In this document: positions 7,355-16,359 of the stretch, one piece after another
How the letters are laid out: each line of letters starts with the position of its first letter
Numbering within the stretch: position 1 is the stretch's first letter
Source of the DNA: a virus
Length of the DNA: 64,000 bases
IMG/VR virus record: IMGVR_UViG_3300049793_000366
Coordinates: 434,865-498,864 of that record
Reading direction: 5' to 3' (one strand)
Made by a program: the position numbers and the translations under genes
Notes under the pieces: generated by a model
Seen by the model: the letters and a program-made list of their open reading frames with translations, nothing else
Database searches by the model: none
What the model was told of the DNA's origin: nothing

Positions 7355-9484
7355 ATGTCACAAAACTCAGAAGATTTAAAAAAGCACCGCCTTTACTCAG
7401 AAACAGAATTCGATATCAAAGCTTCCGCATCAGACGGTGGCGAGGATGATGAAGATGAAGGTAGTATGTTTAATAAGCCAAAGGCCGACACAAAATCAAA
7501 AACCCCAGTACTCGATAATTTCGGACGCGATTTAACAAAAATGGCTGAAGAGGGTAAGTTAGATGCCATCGTAGGAAGAGACAAAGAGATAGAAAGGGTT
7601 TCCCAGATTCTATCTCGTAGAAAGAAAAACAATCCAATTCTTATTGGTGAGCCAGGTGTTGGTAAATCTGCTGTAGCAGAAGGACTAGCACTTCGTATTG
7701 TTCAGAAGAAAGTATCACGTTTACTTTTTAATAAAAGAGTAGTGACATTGGACTTAGGTTCTATGGTTGCTGGTACTAAATATCGTGGTCAATTCGAAGA
7801 GCGAATGAAAGCTCTTATGAATGAACTTGAGAAGAACAAAGATGTTATTTTATTCATTGATGAAATTCATACAATCGTTGGTGCCGGTGGTGCTAGTGGT
7901 TCACTTGATGCTTCTAATATGTTTAAACCACCATTAGCTCGTGGTGAAATACAAGTAGTAGGTGCTACAACCGTAGATGAATACCGTAAGCACATTGAAA
8001 AAGATGGTGCGTTAGAAAGAAGGTTTCAAAAAGTTGTTATTGAACCAGCTACACCAGAGGAAACTCTACAAATTCTTCATAACATCAAAGATAAATATGA
8101 AGACCACCACAACGTATTCTATTCAGAAGATGCTATTGCGGCTTGCGTTAGTTTAACTACTCGCTATATGTCTGATAGACACTTACCTGATAAAGCTATT
8201 GATGCTTTGGATGAAGTTGGTTCTCGCGTTCACATCACTAACATAAAAGTACCTCAAGAGATACTTGACATCGAGAAAAAAATCGAAGAGATTAAAACAG
8301 AAAAGAATCGTGTTGTTAAGAATCAAAAATACGAAGAGGCTGCTAAATTAAGAGATGTTGAAAAACAATTAATCAATCAATTAGATGATGCTCGTAAGAA
8401 TTGGGAAGACGACCAAAAGAACAACCGAGAGATTGTTACAGAGGAACACGTTGCTCAAGTAGTATCGATGATGACTGGTATACCAGTTACAAAGATAGGA
8501 CAATCTGAAGGTAAGAAGCTAATCGATATGTATAAAGAGTTATCTGGTAAGGTAATTGGACAAGATGATGCTTTAAAGAAAATTGTTAAATCAATTCAAA
8601 GAAGCCGTGTTGGTATGAAGGATCCTAATAGACCAATCTTCTCTGGTATGTTAATTGGAAATTCAGGAGTTGGTAAAACAGAAATGGCTAAGCAATTAGC
8701 TAAGTATATGTTTGACTCAGAAGATGCATTAATCAGATTAGATATGTCTGAGTTCATGGAGAAAATTGATGTAACTAAAATAATTGGTTCATCTGCGGGT
8801 TATGTTGGATTCGAAGAAGGTTCAGCATTCTTAAACAAAGTTAGGTCAAAGCCATACTCAGTAATCTTATTAGATGAAATTGAGAAAGCACATCCAGAAA
8901 TCTTCAATGTATTCTTACAAATGTTAGATGATGGTCAATTAAGTGATTCACATGGTAGAAAAATTAACTTCAAGAATTGTGTTATTCTTATGACATCGAA
9001 TGTCGGAACAAAAGTAGTTAAAGACTTTGGTGCTGGTGTTGGATTTGTAACTCAAGCTAAGTCAACATCATCTAATGATGATTTAAAGGGTACACTTGAA
9101 AAAGAATTGAAAAAGAAATTCGCTCCTGAGTTCATTAACCGTCTTGATGATATCATTTACTTCAAAGATTTAACTAAAGAAGATATTGGTAGAATTGTTG
9201 ACATCGAATTAAATAAATCACTTAATCGTTTGAAAACAATGGGTTACGAAGCTGTAATCGAAGAGTCTTTAAAAGAACAGTTAATTGAATCTGGTTATGA
9301 TCCTAACTATGGCGCAAGACCATTGAAGAGAGCAATTCAGAGATTAGTTGATGATGCTCTTACTGATACATTACTTGAAGAGCCAGCAGTTGGATCTACT
9401 ATGAGTATGGGATTCGATAAAGAAAAGGATGAGACAGTTATTACTGTTAAGAAGCCAAAAAAGAAACCAACAAAGAATGATTAA
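7355..9484 (+). CDS. clpC: ClpC-type AAA+ unfoldase without the N-terminal Clp-N domain
   Basis: Two AAA+ modules unfold proteins for a ClpP peptidase or for disaggregation. The first has GEPGVGKSA (Walker A) and ILFIDEIH (Walker B); the second has GNSGVGKTE and [11 protein letters not shown], with the sensor and arginine-finger region PEFINRLDD. Between them, [14 protein letters not shown] is the UVR motif typical of ClpC. The loop GVGFVTQ in the second module matches the G-[FL] loop by which ClpA/C/X docks ClpP. In place of the usual 140-residue Clp-N domain there are about 50 acidic, low-complexity residues (GGEDDEDEG). At 709 residues it is therefore shorter than host ClpC. Loss of the adaptor-binding domain implies different substrate choice. 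Confidence 0.93.
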   Translation: MSQNSEDLKKHRLYSETEFDIKASASDGGEDDEDEGSMFNKPKADTKSKTPVLDNFGRDLTKMAEEGKLDAIVGRDKEIERVSQILSRRKKNNPILIGEPGVGKSAVAEGLALRIVQKKVSRLLFNKRVVTLDLGSMVAGTKYRGQFEERMKALMNELEKNKDVILFIDEIHTIVGAGGASGSLDASNMFKPPLARGEIQVVGATTVDEYRKHIEKDGALERRFQKVVIEPATPEETLQILHNIKDKYEDHHNVFYSEDAIAACVSLTTRYMSDRHLPDKAIDALDEVGSRVHITNIKVPQEILDIEKKIEEIKTEKNRVVKNQKYEEAAKLRDVEKQLINQLDDARKNWEDDQKNNREIVTEEHVAQVVSMMTGIPVTKIGQSEGKKLIDMYKELSGKVIGQDDALKKIVKSIQRSRVGMKDPNRPIFSGMLIGNSGVGKTEMAKQLAKYMFDSEDALIRLDMSEFMEKIDVTKIIGSSAGYVGFEEGSAFLNKVRSKPYSVILLDEIEKAHPEIFNVFLQMLDDGQLSDSHGRKINFKNCVILMTSNVGTKVVKDFGAGVGFVTQAKSTSSNDDLKGTLEKELKKKFAPEFINRLDDIIYFKDLTKEDIGRIVDIELNKSLNRLKTMGYEAVIEESLKEQLIESGYDPNYGARPLKRAIQRLVDDALTDTLLEEPAVGSTMSMGFDKEKDETVITVKKPKKKPTKND

Positions 9485-9737
9485 GGATTATAAAGACTAC
9501 CCAATTCCTGGGCGTAAATATAAACACTACAAAGGTGGTGTGTATGAGATAGTTTCAATGGCTACTCATACTGAAACTCAGGAAGCTATCGTTGTCTATA
9601 AGTCTTTACTATTCGGTTCTTTATATGTTAGACCATTAGATATCTGGAATAAGGTAGCATTGGATGACGATGAAGAAGAGGTAACTCGATTCGAATTGAT
9701 TGACATAGAAGATGAAGATGAATACTATTGCTTATAA
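9477..9737 (+). CDS. DUF1653-family protein
   Basis: Start ATG at 9477 overlaps the end of the unfoldase gene. The sequence GRKYKHYKGGVYEIVSMATH followed by ETQEAIVVYKSL and VRPLDIW matches the DUF1653 family (small beta-barrel-like domain, function unknown), here with an acidic tail (IEDEDEYYCL). Length 86, close to the family's usual 70-90. A transcription terminator follows, so it closes the operon. Confidence 0.85.
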   Translation: MIKDYKDYPIPGRKYKHYKGGVYEIVSMATHTETQEAIVVYKSLLFGSLYVRPLDIWNKVALDDDEEEVTRFELIDIEDEDEYYCL

Positions 9738-9740
9738 AAT

Positions 9741-9766
9741 AAAATCCAGCTTAAATGCTGGATTTT
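9741..9766 (+). terminator. Rho-independent-type terminator
   Basis: AAAATCCAGC (9741-9750), loop TTAAAT, GCTGGATTTT (9757-9766): a perfect 10-bp stem whose 3' arm runs into a T stretch. It lies just after the DUF1653 stop. Confidence 0.85.
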
Positions 9767-9788
9767 TCAATTGATTAATAAATTAAAT

Positions 9789-10190
9789 ATGGAAGAAGAA
9801 AAAATACCAACATCATTACAAGAAGCAATTGACTTTTTAATAGAAGCTGATGCTAATTTAGGAATGGGAAGCGGAATGGGAATGAGAAACAGTTGGGGGT
9901 TATGGCACGGTTCAAAACTCGCGCAATGGTTTTATAGACATCAAATATACCATGCTGATGATATGAGTGGCATCATTATGGATTCTTATAAAAGAACTAA
10001 AAATGGTGAACCAATTGAGTTAAAAGAACAAATAGCTAAGTATCATAAACACTGGGAGATAAATCATGGACCAAACCATTTAAGCGAAATGAAAGCCATG
10101 ATTGTTGAAAATCTTATTAAGATGCGGGCTGAAAATCTTGATGAAATATTGAAAGATATTAACTCTGAGGATATTGAAGGTAAAAGCTAA
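9789..10190 (+). CDS. Unknown 133-aa protein, possibly DUF6794-like
   Basis: ATG at 9789 is preferred over a TTG at 9771. The central GMGMRNSWGLWHGSKLAQWFY...HADDMSGIIMDSYKR resembles a DUF6794-like domain; I recall that family but cannot check it. Mostly helical elsewhere. Its 3' end overlaps the convergent gene by about 30 bases. No tag. Confidence 0.65.
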   Translation: MEEEKIPTSLQEAIDFLIEADANLGMGSGMGMRNSWGLWHGSKLAQWFYRHQIYHADDMSGIIMDSYKRTKNGEPIELKEQIAKYHKHWEINHGPNHLSEMKAMIVENLIKMRAENLDEILKDINSEDIEGKS

Positions 10191-10497
10191 TATTTACAGC
10201 AGTATAGTCAAAGCCACTGACTCTGACATTTTGTAATTCAGCACCACATTCTTTAGCAATATAGGGTAGAATTCCATTGTTGAGTTCTAATGCTTCATCG
10301 TTATTAACCGCATTTGGGAATCTCTCAGTAGCAGTTACGCTGAATAGGTTATTTCCCATATTTCTTACTTGGACCTTCATTAATTCGAAGTTTTCGTTGT
10401 CGGATAGGTATGATTCTACATCAGATTCAATATCGTCCATATCAATTCTGCCTTTCATATTAAAAATAAATTTCTCATACTTTTGAAGGTGCTTCAT
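10159..10497 (-). CDS. N-tag protein, 112 aa
   Basis: Begins MKHLQKYEKF, a member of the N-tag group. The rest (VQVRNMGNNLFSVTATERFP and a beta-rich end) is unrecognised and does not clearly carry the family B domain. It is a single-gene unit reading towards the preceding operon, with its own TATATA element. Confidence 0.75.
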   Translation of the reverse strand: MKHLQKYEKFIFNMKGRIDMDDIESDVESYLSDNENFELMKVQVRNMGNNLFSVTATERFPNAVNNDEALELNNGILPYIAKECGAELQNVRVSGFDYTAVNISFYLQYPQS

Positions 10498-10512
10498 ATG
10501 TTATATATTATT
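10498..10512 (-). promoter_or_regulatory. TATATA-type element of an N-tag gene
   Basis: On the minus strand AATAATATATAACAT runs directly into the ATG at 10497. It is the same AATATATA core found before other N-tag genes. Confidence 0.5.
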
Positions 10513-10538
10513 TAAAACATATAAAAAATTACACTTTT

Positions 10539-10555
10539 AATTAAACTGCCACACC
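10539..10555 (+). repeat. 17-base repeat AATTAAACTGCCACACC
   Basis: An isolated copy of the repeat that clusters at 33.4-36 kb and 44.6 kb, here 20 bases upstream of the serine recombinase ATG. Confidence 0.75.
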
Positions 10556-10575
10556 ATTATTCGATATAATCAACT

Positions 10576-11151
10576 ATGAATTCTATACTATTTACAAGGG
10601 TATCTACACCACAACAAACACACGATGAACAGGTTGATACGCTGACTAAAATATCACAGGATAAAGGCTGGTCAATAGATACAGTATATCGCGAGGTTGG
10701 TTCTGGGCTTATTTCAGGTAATTTGAGGGAAACACTGACAACTATGTTGAAATACATACCAACAACCACAGTGTCAGTAGTAGCAGTTTCAAACATATCT
10801 AAGCTATCTTGTAGACCCAATGACGTAGAGAAATTAATGACTTGGTTACATAGTAAGGGTATCTCAATATATGTTGCTAATCTTGATATTTTATCAATTG
10901 GTAATGAAGATATAATTAGAGAGCAAGCATTGTTAGCAGAGCAACAAATTAATCAAATGAAGAGTAATTATGTTGAGAGTAATAAACTACCAATTGGTAG
11001 AAAAGAGGGTTATAGAAAGCCTAAGATATCAATGATGCTTGACCACAAAGATGTTGCTGATTTACTTAAGCAGGGATATTCTATACGAAAGGTTGGTGAA
11101 ATGACTGGTAAAAGCACAACCACCGTACAAAAAGTTAAAAGATTATTGTGA
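10576..11151 (+). CDS. Small serine recombinase (resolvase/invertase type)
   Basis: Starts MNSILFTRVSTPQQTHDEQ: the RVS serine (residue 10) is the expected nucleophile and the Gln run fits the family. EVGSGLISGNLRETLTTML and IYVANLD follow in catalytic-domain order. The C-terminal LLKQGYSIRKVGEMTGKSTTTVQKVKR (about 160-188) is a helix-turn-helix for DNA binding. At 191 residues it is a normal short recombinase. A copy of the 17-base repeat lies just upstream, so the repeat could be its site; that is inference. Confidence 0.88.
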   Translation: MNSILFTRVSTPQQTHDEQVDTLTKISQDKGWSIDTVYREVGSGLISGNLRETLTTMLKYIPTTTVSVVAVSNISKLSCRPNDVEKLMTWLHSKGISIYVANLDILSIGNEDIIREQALLAEQQINQMKSNYVESNKLPIGRKEGYRKPKISMMLDHKDVADLLKQGYSIRKVGEMTGKSTTTVQKVKRLL

Positions 11152-11420
11152 TTAACCCAACCGAAAATGAATTAGACAATTTCGTTTACTATAAGTTACA
11201 AGAAGATATAAAAAACAGTCCAAATAACGGACATAGCCCTCGTGTTAATGATGCACTTAGTGGTAAATATAAACTAATTTATTATAGATATGGTGTTGGT
11301 AGGGTCAAAGTAATGATGTACGTTGAGTCAGAAGAGAAAGAAGTAGGAGTCTGTATATTCGATGATACAGAATTTGACAATTGGTTAAGGGAAACCAAGC
11401 TCAGTCAGCTAATCAGCTAA
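11148..11420 (+). CDS. Unknown 90-aa C-tag protein
   Basis: GTG start overlapping the recombinase TGA. Beta-rich middle (YKLIYYRYGVGRVKVMMYVES). Ends WLRETKLSQLIS, a C-tag. Its last codons lead into the next promoter. Confidence 0.75.
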   Translation: MINPTENELDNFVYYKLQEDIKNSPNNGHSPRVNDALSGKYKLIYYRYGVGRVKVMMYVESEEKEVGVCIFDDTEFDNWLRETKLSQLIS

Positions 11421-11422
11421 TA

Positions 11423-11454
11423 TTTGCAAATCCGCATTTTAATCCGTACATTTG
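11423..11454 (+). promoter_or_regulatory. Bacteroidota-type promoter with imperfect palindromic spacer
   Basis: TTTG (11423-11426), 20 bases including CCGCATTTTAATCCG, then TACATTTG (11447-11454). ATG follows after four bases, so the message is predicted to be leaderless. Confidence 0.85.
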
Positions 11455-11458
11455 TAGA

Positions 11459-12181
11459 ATGGAAAAGAGACTCACAACTGAGAACTTACAATATTATGTA
11501 GACTACGATTACGACACTAGTTATTCATGTGAAGATAGTGGTTGTGATAACGAAGGTATATGTCGTTGTGGTAGCATAGAGAATGCTGTTGTGAATCCTA
11601 TAAACATATCAGAATTCGCAAAGAAGATGTATGAGTTATACAATCCACCAACAAAAGATAAAACAATACTTCGTGATAGAAAGATAAAATCTTTATTTGA
11701 TTCATCAATTGAGGAAATAAATATCTATTGCATCGATAGAATTTGTAGAGTACTCAAAGTATGGGACTTGAATAAGTGGGAGGTTAATGTATGTGGTGGT
11801 TATTACGGTGATGAAGTAGACTCAGTTAAGTTTGAAGATGTTGTAAAATTAGCAGAGAAGATAGAAGCTGTTTTAGAATTAAGCTCAGTCAAAGAAAAGA
11901 TAGAGTATGTGTTAACTGTTGAGTATGGTAGCATTCTACCAGAGCTTAAAGATAAAGAATATTCATTGATAGAGATATCAAAAGATGATGTTATATTTGG
12001 TAGCGAAGGACAATACAAAAAAGTATCAACCGAAGACCTTACTCACTATTCAAATAAAGAGTATAGTGGCATAAGAGGTTTGCTTTTACCAAAGGGTGAG
12101 AAGTTCAGACTAATCGATGGCTACCACAGAATGTTTGCCACAAATAACAAAAAGAAAATAAGAGTACTATTAGCACAATGA
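11459..12181 (+). CDS. Unknown protein with ParB/sulfiredoxin-like C-terminal motif
   Basis: Start MEKRLTTENLQYY is fixed by the promoter four bases upstream. A Cys-rich stretch (CEDSGCDNEGICRCG, about residues 24-38) may bind metal. The C-terminal RLIDGYHRMFA resembles the DGxHR motif of ParB/sulfiredoxin-like nucleotide-dependent domains. An internal TILRDRKIKSLF (about residue 70) looks like the C-tag. Function not assigned. Confidence 0.7.
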   Translation: MEKRLTTENLQYYVDYDYDTSYSCEDSGCDNEGICRCGSIENAVVNPINISEFAKKMYELYNPPTKDKTILRDRKIKSLFDSSIEEINIYCIDRICRVLKVWDLNKWEVNVCGGYYGDEVDSVKFEDVVKLAEKIEAVLELSSVKEKIEYVLTVEYGSILPELKDKEYSLIEISKDDVIFGSEGQYKKVSTEDLTHYSNKEYSGIRGLLLPKGEKFRLIDGYHRMFATNNKKKIRVLLAQ

Positions 12182-12594
12182 GAATAAGAAAATTAAACAG
12201 GTCTGATTATAACTCATATATTTCTTTACTCGACCAGCTAACAGAAGTTGGTTCAGTAACTAACAGTCAATTCAATCTATACGTTGATAATCAATCTCAG
12301 CTACATCAAACATTGGTGTACGAAGAGGACAATCAACTATTGGGCTGTCTTACTTATTTCTGCGAACAGAAAGTACATCATTCATTTAGCTACGTTATTC
12401 ATATCGAAGATGTTGTTACTGACGCTAAACACAGAGGTAAGGGTGTTGCTAAGACACTCATTGATAATGCTATTAAGATAGCAAAGGCATTCAAGTGTTA
12501 CAAGGTAATTCTAAATTGTAGCGATAGGAATACGGACTACTATAAAAAACTTGGCTTTCAACTAGTTGGTAATCAAATGGTTATAAAGTTTTAG
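12178..12594 (+). CDS. GNAT acetyltransferase, GNA1-like
   Basis: Resembles glucosamine-6-phosphate N-acetyltransferase. HIEDVVTDAKHRGKGVAKTLI (about residues 80-100) contains the acetyl-CoA loop R-x-x-G-x-[AG], followed by CYKVILNCSDRNTDYYKKLGF, the GNA1-type end. Length 138 is normal. Overlaps the previous stop by four bases. In a phage it might act on sugar nucleotides or on proteins or antibiotics; the sequence favours the GNA1 group but not the substrate. Confidence 0.85.
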   Translation: MRIRKLNRSDYNSYISLLDQLTEVGSVTNSQFNLYVDNQSQLHQTLVYEEDNQLLGCLTYFCEQKVHHSFSYVIHIEDVVTDAKHRGKGVAKTLIDNAIKIAKAFKCYKVILNCSDRNTDYYKKLGFQLVGNQMVIKF

Positions 12595-12599
12595 AAAAA

Positions 12600-12631
12600 T
12601 TTGCATATCCGGATTATTATCCGTACTTTTG
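12600..12631 (+). promoter_or_regulatory. Promoter with palindromic spacer
   Basis: TTTG (12600-12603), spacer with the near-perfect palindrome CCGGATTATTATCCG, TACTTTTG (12624-12631). Here 19 bases separate the box from ATG, so this one should make a short leader. Confidence 0.85.
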
Positions 12632-12650
12632 TTAAACAAAATCGGACAAT

Positions 12651-13142
12651 ATGCAATTCAAAGACATTCGCTACGCTCAATTACTAATCGAAACAATCCT
12701 AAAAGATTCTGGTGCTAACACTGTTAGCTTCGAAACTATTGACAATAGAAATGTTTGTGTTGTTAATAATTTCACTGTGTCTATGTTGGCGGTTGATGCC
12801 GCAAATCGTAACTTAGAGAAAATGAATATTCGCTTAGTACAACGTGTTAAAGAAGATAACGGTAGTCGTAAAGACTTCTATGAAATAATCGACTTATCTG
12901 TTGTACAAAAGATAAAAGATATCTGTATCACAAATGGTTGTTCTGATAATTTCAGAATCGATACAAACACCGTATGGGGTGACAGAAACGTTAGTGTTAG
13001 CTTACGCTACGGTTACTGGAGAAAGTTAGACGTTGATACTCTTAATCCACTATTAAAAGAACTTGGCGTTAAATTAGAATTAGATTCTTTTGACGATGAT
13101 GATTGTGGTACACAATATACAAATCAAATTATTAACCTTTAA
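12651..13142 (+). CDS. Unknown 163-aa protein
   Basis: Not recognised. Two similar-sized alpha/beta halves are suggested by repeated helix-strand patterns (YAQLLIETILKDSG, then KIKDICITNG). Ends acidic then NQIINL, without a tag. First gene of a rightward operon. Confidence 0.7.
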   Translation: MQFKDIRYAQLLIETILKDSGANTVSFETIDNRNVCVVNNFTVSMLAVDAANRNLEKMNIRLVQRVKEDNGSRKDFYEIIDLSVVQKIKDICITNGCSDNFRIDTNTVWGDRNVSVSLRYGYWRKLDVDTLNPLLKELGVKLELDSFDDDDCGTQYTNQIINL

Positions 13143-13154
13143 ACTATATAAGAT

Positions 13155-13346
13155 ATGTTAGTCTCAAACTGTTGTTCAGCTACACCAACACCAATCGATA
13201 ATCGCGGTGCTGATACGAGTGATATCGGAATCTGTTCCAAGTGCTTAGACCATTGTTCCTATGAGGACGATGAAGAACCAGTACGTCCTACTACGAATGC
13301 TGATTGGAATGAGTTGTCTAATAGTTTCTTTAACGCTGGTGTTTAA
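13155..13346 (+). CDS. Small zinc-ribbon-like protein, 63 aa
   Basis: NCCSATP near the N-terminus and GICSKCLDHCS about 20 residues later give two Cys pairs for one zinc. The rest is acidic and flexible. No tag. Confidence 0.7.
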   Translation: MLVSNCCSATPTPIDNRGADTSDIGICSKCLDHCSYEDDEEPVRPTTNADWNELSNSFFNAGV

Positions 13347-13348
13347 TT

Positions 13349-14020
13349 ATGGCTAAAGAAAATATAGGATGTTTCGACTTCGAGAGAGAAGTAAGAAGAA
13401 TAGAAAGTGGCATACTTAAGTCATTCGATGATATTCTACCTAAGGTAGAAGAAATGTATTCTCTTTTAGTGAAGAAGAATTTCACAGCTAAAATTGATAC
13501 GAGTAATGATAACCTGAGAGGGCTATTTAACGATGATAGTTGCTACATTGGTGTTCTTGATACAAAGCTTAACTTCAAATCACGGGCGTTATACCTATAC
13601 AACGGTAGATGTCAATGGGTAATGATATTCAATCCAAAGAAAAGAACTGTTGATAATGAAACTATTCGCGCTGGATATTCAGTGTATAGAGTTTACAACG
13701 AAGTTGATTTGGATTGTATAGAGAATTCTTGGGGTTTAAAAACAACTGAGCAATTTATTACGGGTGTTGATTTAATCGCTGAGTGCTTCACTGATGTTAC
13801 TAAACATTCACAGAAAGTTGATAAGCAAGTTGTTTGTCATAGACCAACTACTCAGAGATTAATACACGATTATAATACCAATGCGTTTCAGCATTATTAT
13901 CCAACAATCACATCAATGGGTCACTTCGGAACTAACGGTAACTTAGGTGAAGTTGGTGCTGTATTCTCTACACTATTGGTTATGTGTTACCGCTTAAAAA
14001 TAAAAGGAGTAGAACTATAA
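13349..14020 (+). CDS. Unknown 223-aa protein
   Basis: Not recognised. Begins MAKENIGCFDFEREV. A helical first 60 residues is followed by beta-rich sequence and a Gly-rich end (GHFGTNGNLGEVGAVF). Overlaps the next gene by one base. Confidence 0.7.
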   Translation: MAKENIGCFDFEREVRRIESGILKSFDDILPKVEEMYSLLVKKNFTAKIDTSNDNLRGLFNDDSCYIGVLDTKLNFKSRALYLYNGRCQWVMIFNPKKRTVDNETIRAGYSVYRVYNEVDLDCIENSWGLKTTEQFITGVDLIAECFTDVTKHSQKVDKQVVCHRPTTQRLIHDYNTNAFQHYYPTITSMGHFGTNGNLGEVGAVFSTLLVMCYRLKIKGVEL

Positions 14021-14385
14021 TGAGTTATCGTTTACATAAAGAATTCGAGAGAAGCTTCAACAAGCGACAATATACTTCTGTGTTGTTACAGAGTATGTTG
14101 TTTTCTTTTATATTGGTAGCACTGATGATTATTGTTGGTATGTTTATATCAATGTGTCGTAGTGGTGAATTCATAGATGGTATAAAGAAGATGTTTGACT
14201 TAATGTGGTATACCTACATAAGTATCTTCGTTATGGTTACTGGTATACTATTCATAGCTAATCGCAATAGAAGAGACCTATCCGGTTTGGATGAAACCAA
14301 AGAATTCAGTACATTTGAAACTGCATTCAAAGAACAAGAAAGAGACGAAAAAATAAAAAATATATTAGATGGAAGTAAAGATTAA
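14020..14385 (+). CDS. Two-helix membrane protein with cytoplasmic C-tag
   Basis: ATG at 14020 overlaps the upstream stop (TAATGAG). Two membrane segments are visible: LLQSMLFSFILVALMIIVGM (about 25-45) and YISIFVMVTGILFIA (about 68-83). Positive residues suggest both ends face the cytoplasm. The tail ends QERDEKIKNIL plus GSKD, so the C-tag also occurs on an inner-membrane protein. Confidence 0.75.
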   Translation: MSYRLHKEFERSFNKRQYTSVLLQSMLFSFILVALMIIVGMFISMCRSGEFIDGIKKMFDLMWYTYISIFVMVTGILFIANRNRRDLSGLDETKEFSTFETAFKEQERDEKIKNILDGSKD

Positions 14386-14896
14386 ATCACTTGAAGAACT
14401 AACAAAAGCAGGACAGTTATTGTTAATGAAGTCACCATTTGGTGGTGATGATATTGCTGTGTACTCCGGTAAACACAAGACATATAAATACCCAATCACT
14501 ACCGATGGTAGAAAAGCACGTTCGCTTGGTTATGACCAGAAAAAGGGATTCAACTATGTATTCGCTGATGATTCTGGTGACAAGGGCGATGAAATGATTT
14601 GGCAATATGACTTCTTAACGAAGATGGGTGCCACTGTAACACTTGATGAATGTGATGATATCAAGACCTGGAACTTTAGATTGATTGATAATACACACGC
14701 TGAGTACGATGAAGAATTTGCTAAATACGGAAACAACTTCGCAAGTATGTTAAGCTTAGTAAGTAAATCATTCGGTGATGAAGGTCCCGAAGGTGGTATC
14801 GTTGGTGTGGATGAATCTGATGTATCGGACTTTATGAAAATGATTGGTGGTGGTTTGATGGGTATAGATCCAAGTAAGAAAAAGAAGAAAAAGTAA
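14369..14896 (+). CDS. Unknown 175-aa protein with polylysine end
   Basis: Not recognised. Starts MEVKIKSLEELTKAGQ. Gly-rich loops (SPFGGDD, GDEGPEGGIVGVDES) and a C-terminal run of six Lys after SK. Overlaps both neighbours. Confidence 0.7.
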   Translation: MEVKIKSLEELTKAGQLLLMKSPFGGDDIAVYSGKHKTYKYPITTDGRKARSLGYDQKKGFNYVFADDSGDKGDEMIWQYDFLTKMGATVTLDECDDIKTWNFRLIDNTHAEYDEEFAKYGNNFASMLSLVSKSFGDEGPEGGIVGVDESDVSDFMKMIGGGLMGIDPSKKKKKK

Positions 14897-15516
14897 TGGA
14901 GAGTGATGTTATAGATATAAGTGAGTTTAGACTACAAAGAGAACGTGAGCGTCTTATAGAGCATCATGGTATTAAACCATATGAAGATATAAGGGAACAC
15001 TATATAATACGTCTGAAAGAACGCTATGGCATCACAATCACTGAAGCTGAGTATGATGATATACTTGATAGATTTAAACGAAATGATTTCATAAAAATGT
15101 ACAGTCTTTCATACAATAGAAAGGTTGTATGGGTTAAAGTAAAGGGTAGATATATTTTCAGCATCTATAATAAGAAAATAAGCAATCTAAGAGAAGGTGC
15201 ATTGCTTACTTGTTTAGAGTTTAATTCTACATTAAGAATGCCAGTACCTAAGATATTTGGTATAAATGGATTTCGACCTGCTGATTTTGAGAAGAGTGTA
15301 AATGAAACAATAGAAGAAGCGTTTACACTATTGAATGATTATTATGAAATGGGTACTAAGGATTTCTTTATGAAGCACCCAGCAAATAAAAATCATAAAT
15401 CAATCATACACTTCTGGGCTAAGTCTGGTGAGATTGAATTGGATAGAGTAATTGATTACATGGAAAATAAATTCAAAGAAGACGGTACTTTTAAGATAAC
15501 TGAAATAAAATACTAA
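14896..15516 (+). CDS. Unknown 206-aa protein
   Basis: Not recognised. A helical, charged N-terminus (EFRLQRERERLIEHHG) is followed by a beta section (NRKVVWVKVKGRYIFSIYNKK) and a helical C-terminal half. One-base overlaps with both neighbours. Confidence 0.7.
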   Translation: MESDVIDISEFRLQRERERLIEHHGIKPYEDIREHYIIRLKERYGITITEAEYDDILDRFKRNDFIKMYSLSYNRKVVWVKVKGRYIFSIYNKKISNLREGALLTCLEFNSTLRMPVPKIFGINGFRPADFEKSVNETIEEAFTLLNDYYEMGTKDFFMKHPANKNHKSIIHFWAKSGEIELDRVIDYMENKFKEDGTFKITEIKY

Positions 15517-15815
15517 TGAATATTTTCGACAAAGCAAATATAAACTCAATACTCGATGCTAAATTAAATACACACGAGATACTTGCTTGGCGTAGTGAGG
15601 GTAATAAATTACATCTAAAGATACTGACTGGAGCAACCGGACGTAAGAATAAGAAGAAGTATTTTTTTGACTTTGAATTCGATATTACTAACATTGGTAC
15701 AAAAGATTTAGTGATGTTACTATCTAAGAAAATATCAGCAACATCACCAGAGCAACTAAAAGAATTTTGGAAAAAAGAACTAAGAGAAGTTAAAATTAGA
15801 AATCTAACAAAATGA
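15516..15815 (+). CDS. Unknown 99-aa C-tag protein
   Basis: Not recognised. Basic loop TGRKNKKKY in the middle. Ends ELREVKIRNLTK, a C-tag variant with Thr in place of the last aliphatic residue. Confidence 0.7.
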   Translation: MNIFDKANINSILDAKLNTHEILAWRSEGNKLHLKILTGATGRKNKKKYFFDFEFDITNIGTKDLVMLLSKKISATSPEQLKEFWKKELREVKIRNLTK

Positions 15816-16159
15816 AACCATCAGCATTAGAGAGAGATATGTCATTAGCAAAGCTATTGATGTCACCTGAGCAAGCAATGTATCAAGAAACACATTCTGC
15901 TTTTTATGGTATCTATGACGACCAGGGACTAGAAAGCTTTATCGCTATCGGTGACCATTTTACTATGCCTGCTCTTGATAAAGTATCACAGAGAATTAAT
16001 ATGCTGGATATTCGTGCCAGATATTCAAGTCAGCGAAACGCAAAGGTATATGTTTGTTGGATTAAGAATTCTGATGTAGAAAGAATAAATTCACTATGTA
16101 ACTCTAGTGAGTTTATAGAAGCTAAAGACTTATTAAAATCAATCGCAAATTTCGTATAA
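15812..16159 (+). CDS. Unknown 115-aa protein
   Basis: Not recognised. Helical start (ALERDMSLAKLLMSPEQAM), central beta strands (FYGIYDDQGLESFIAIGDH; VYVCWI), helical end. No tag. Confidence 0.7.
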   Translation: MKPSALERDMSLAKLLMSPEQAMYQETHSAFYGIYDDQGLESFIAIGDHFTMPALDKVSQRINMLDIRARYSSQRNAKVYVCWIKNSDVERINSLCNSSEFIEAKDLLKSIANFV

Positions 16160-16359
16160 TGAATACAAATGACTTACCAATAGACTTCCTGAGTGAAGTA
16201 CTTATACAAGGTAGAATACTATCGAAGAACCCGTGTGAAGAACCAGATTGTGAAATAGGTTCTGTCGAACTTGTAGTTGACTACAAAGGGAAAACATATT
16301 CTGTAATAACAGATACACATGGTGATAATATTTATCAAAATTACTGTCAAGAAATATGA
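16159..16359 (+). CDS. Unknown 66-aa protein
   Basis: Not recognised. Short, acidic, beta-rich (SVELVVDYKGKTYSVITD). Overlaps neighbours at both ends. Confidence 0.6.
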   Translation: MNTNDLPIDFLSEVLIQGRILSKNPCEEPDCEIGSVELVVDYKGKTYSVITDTHGDNIYQNYCQEI

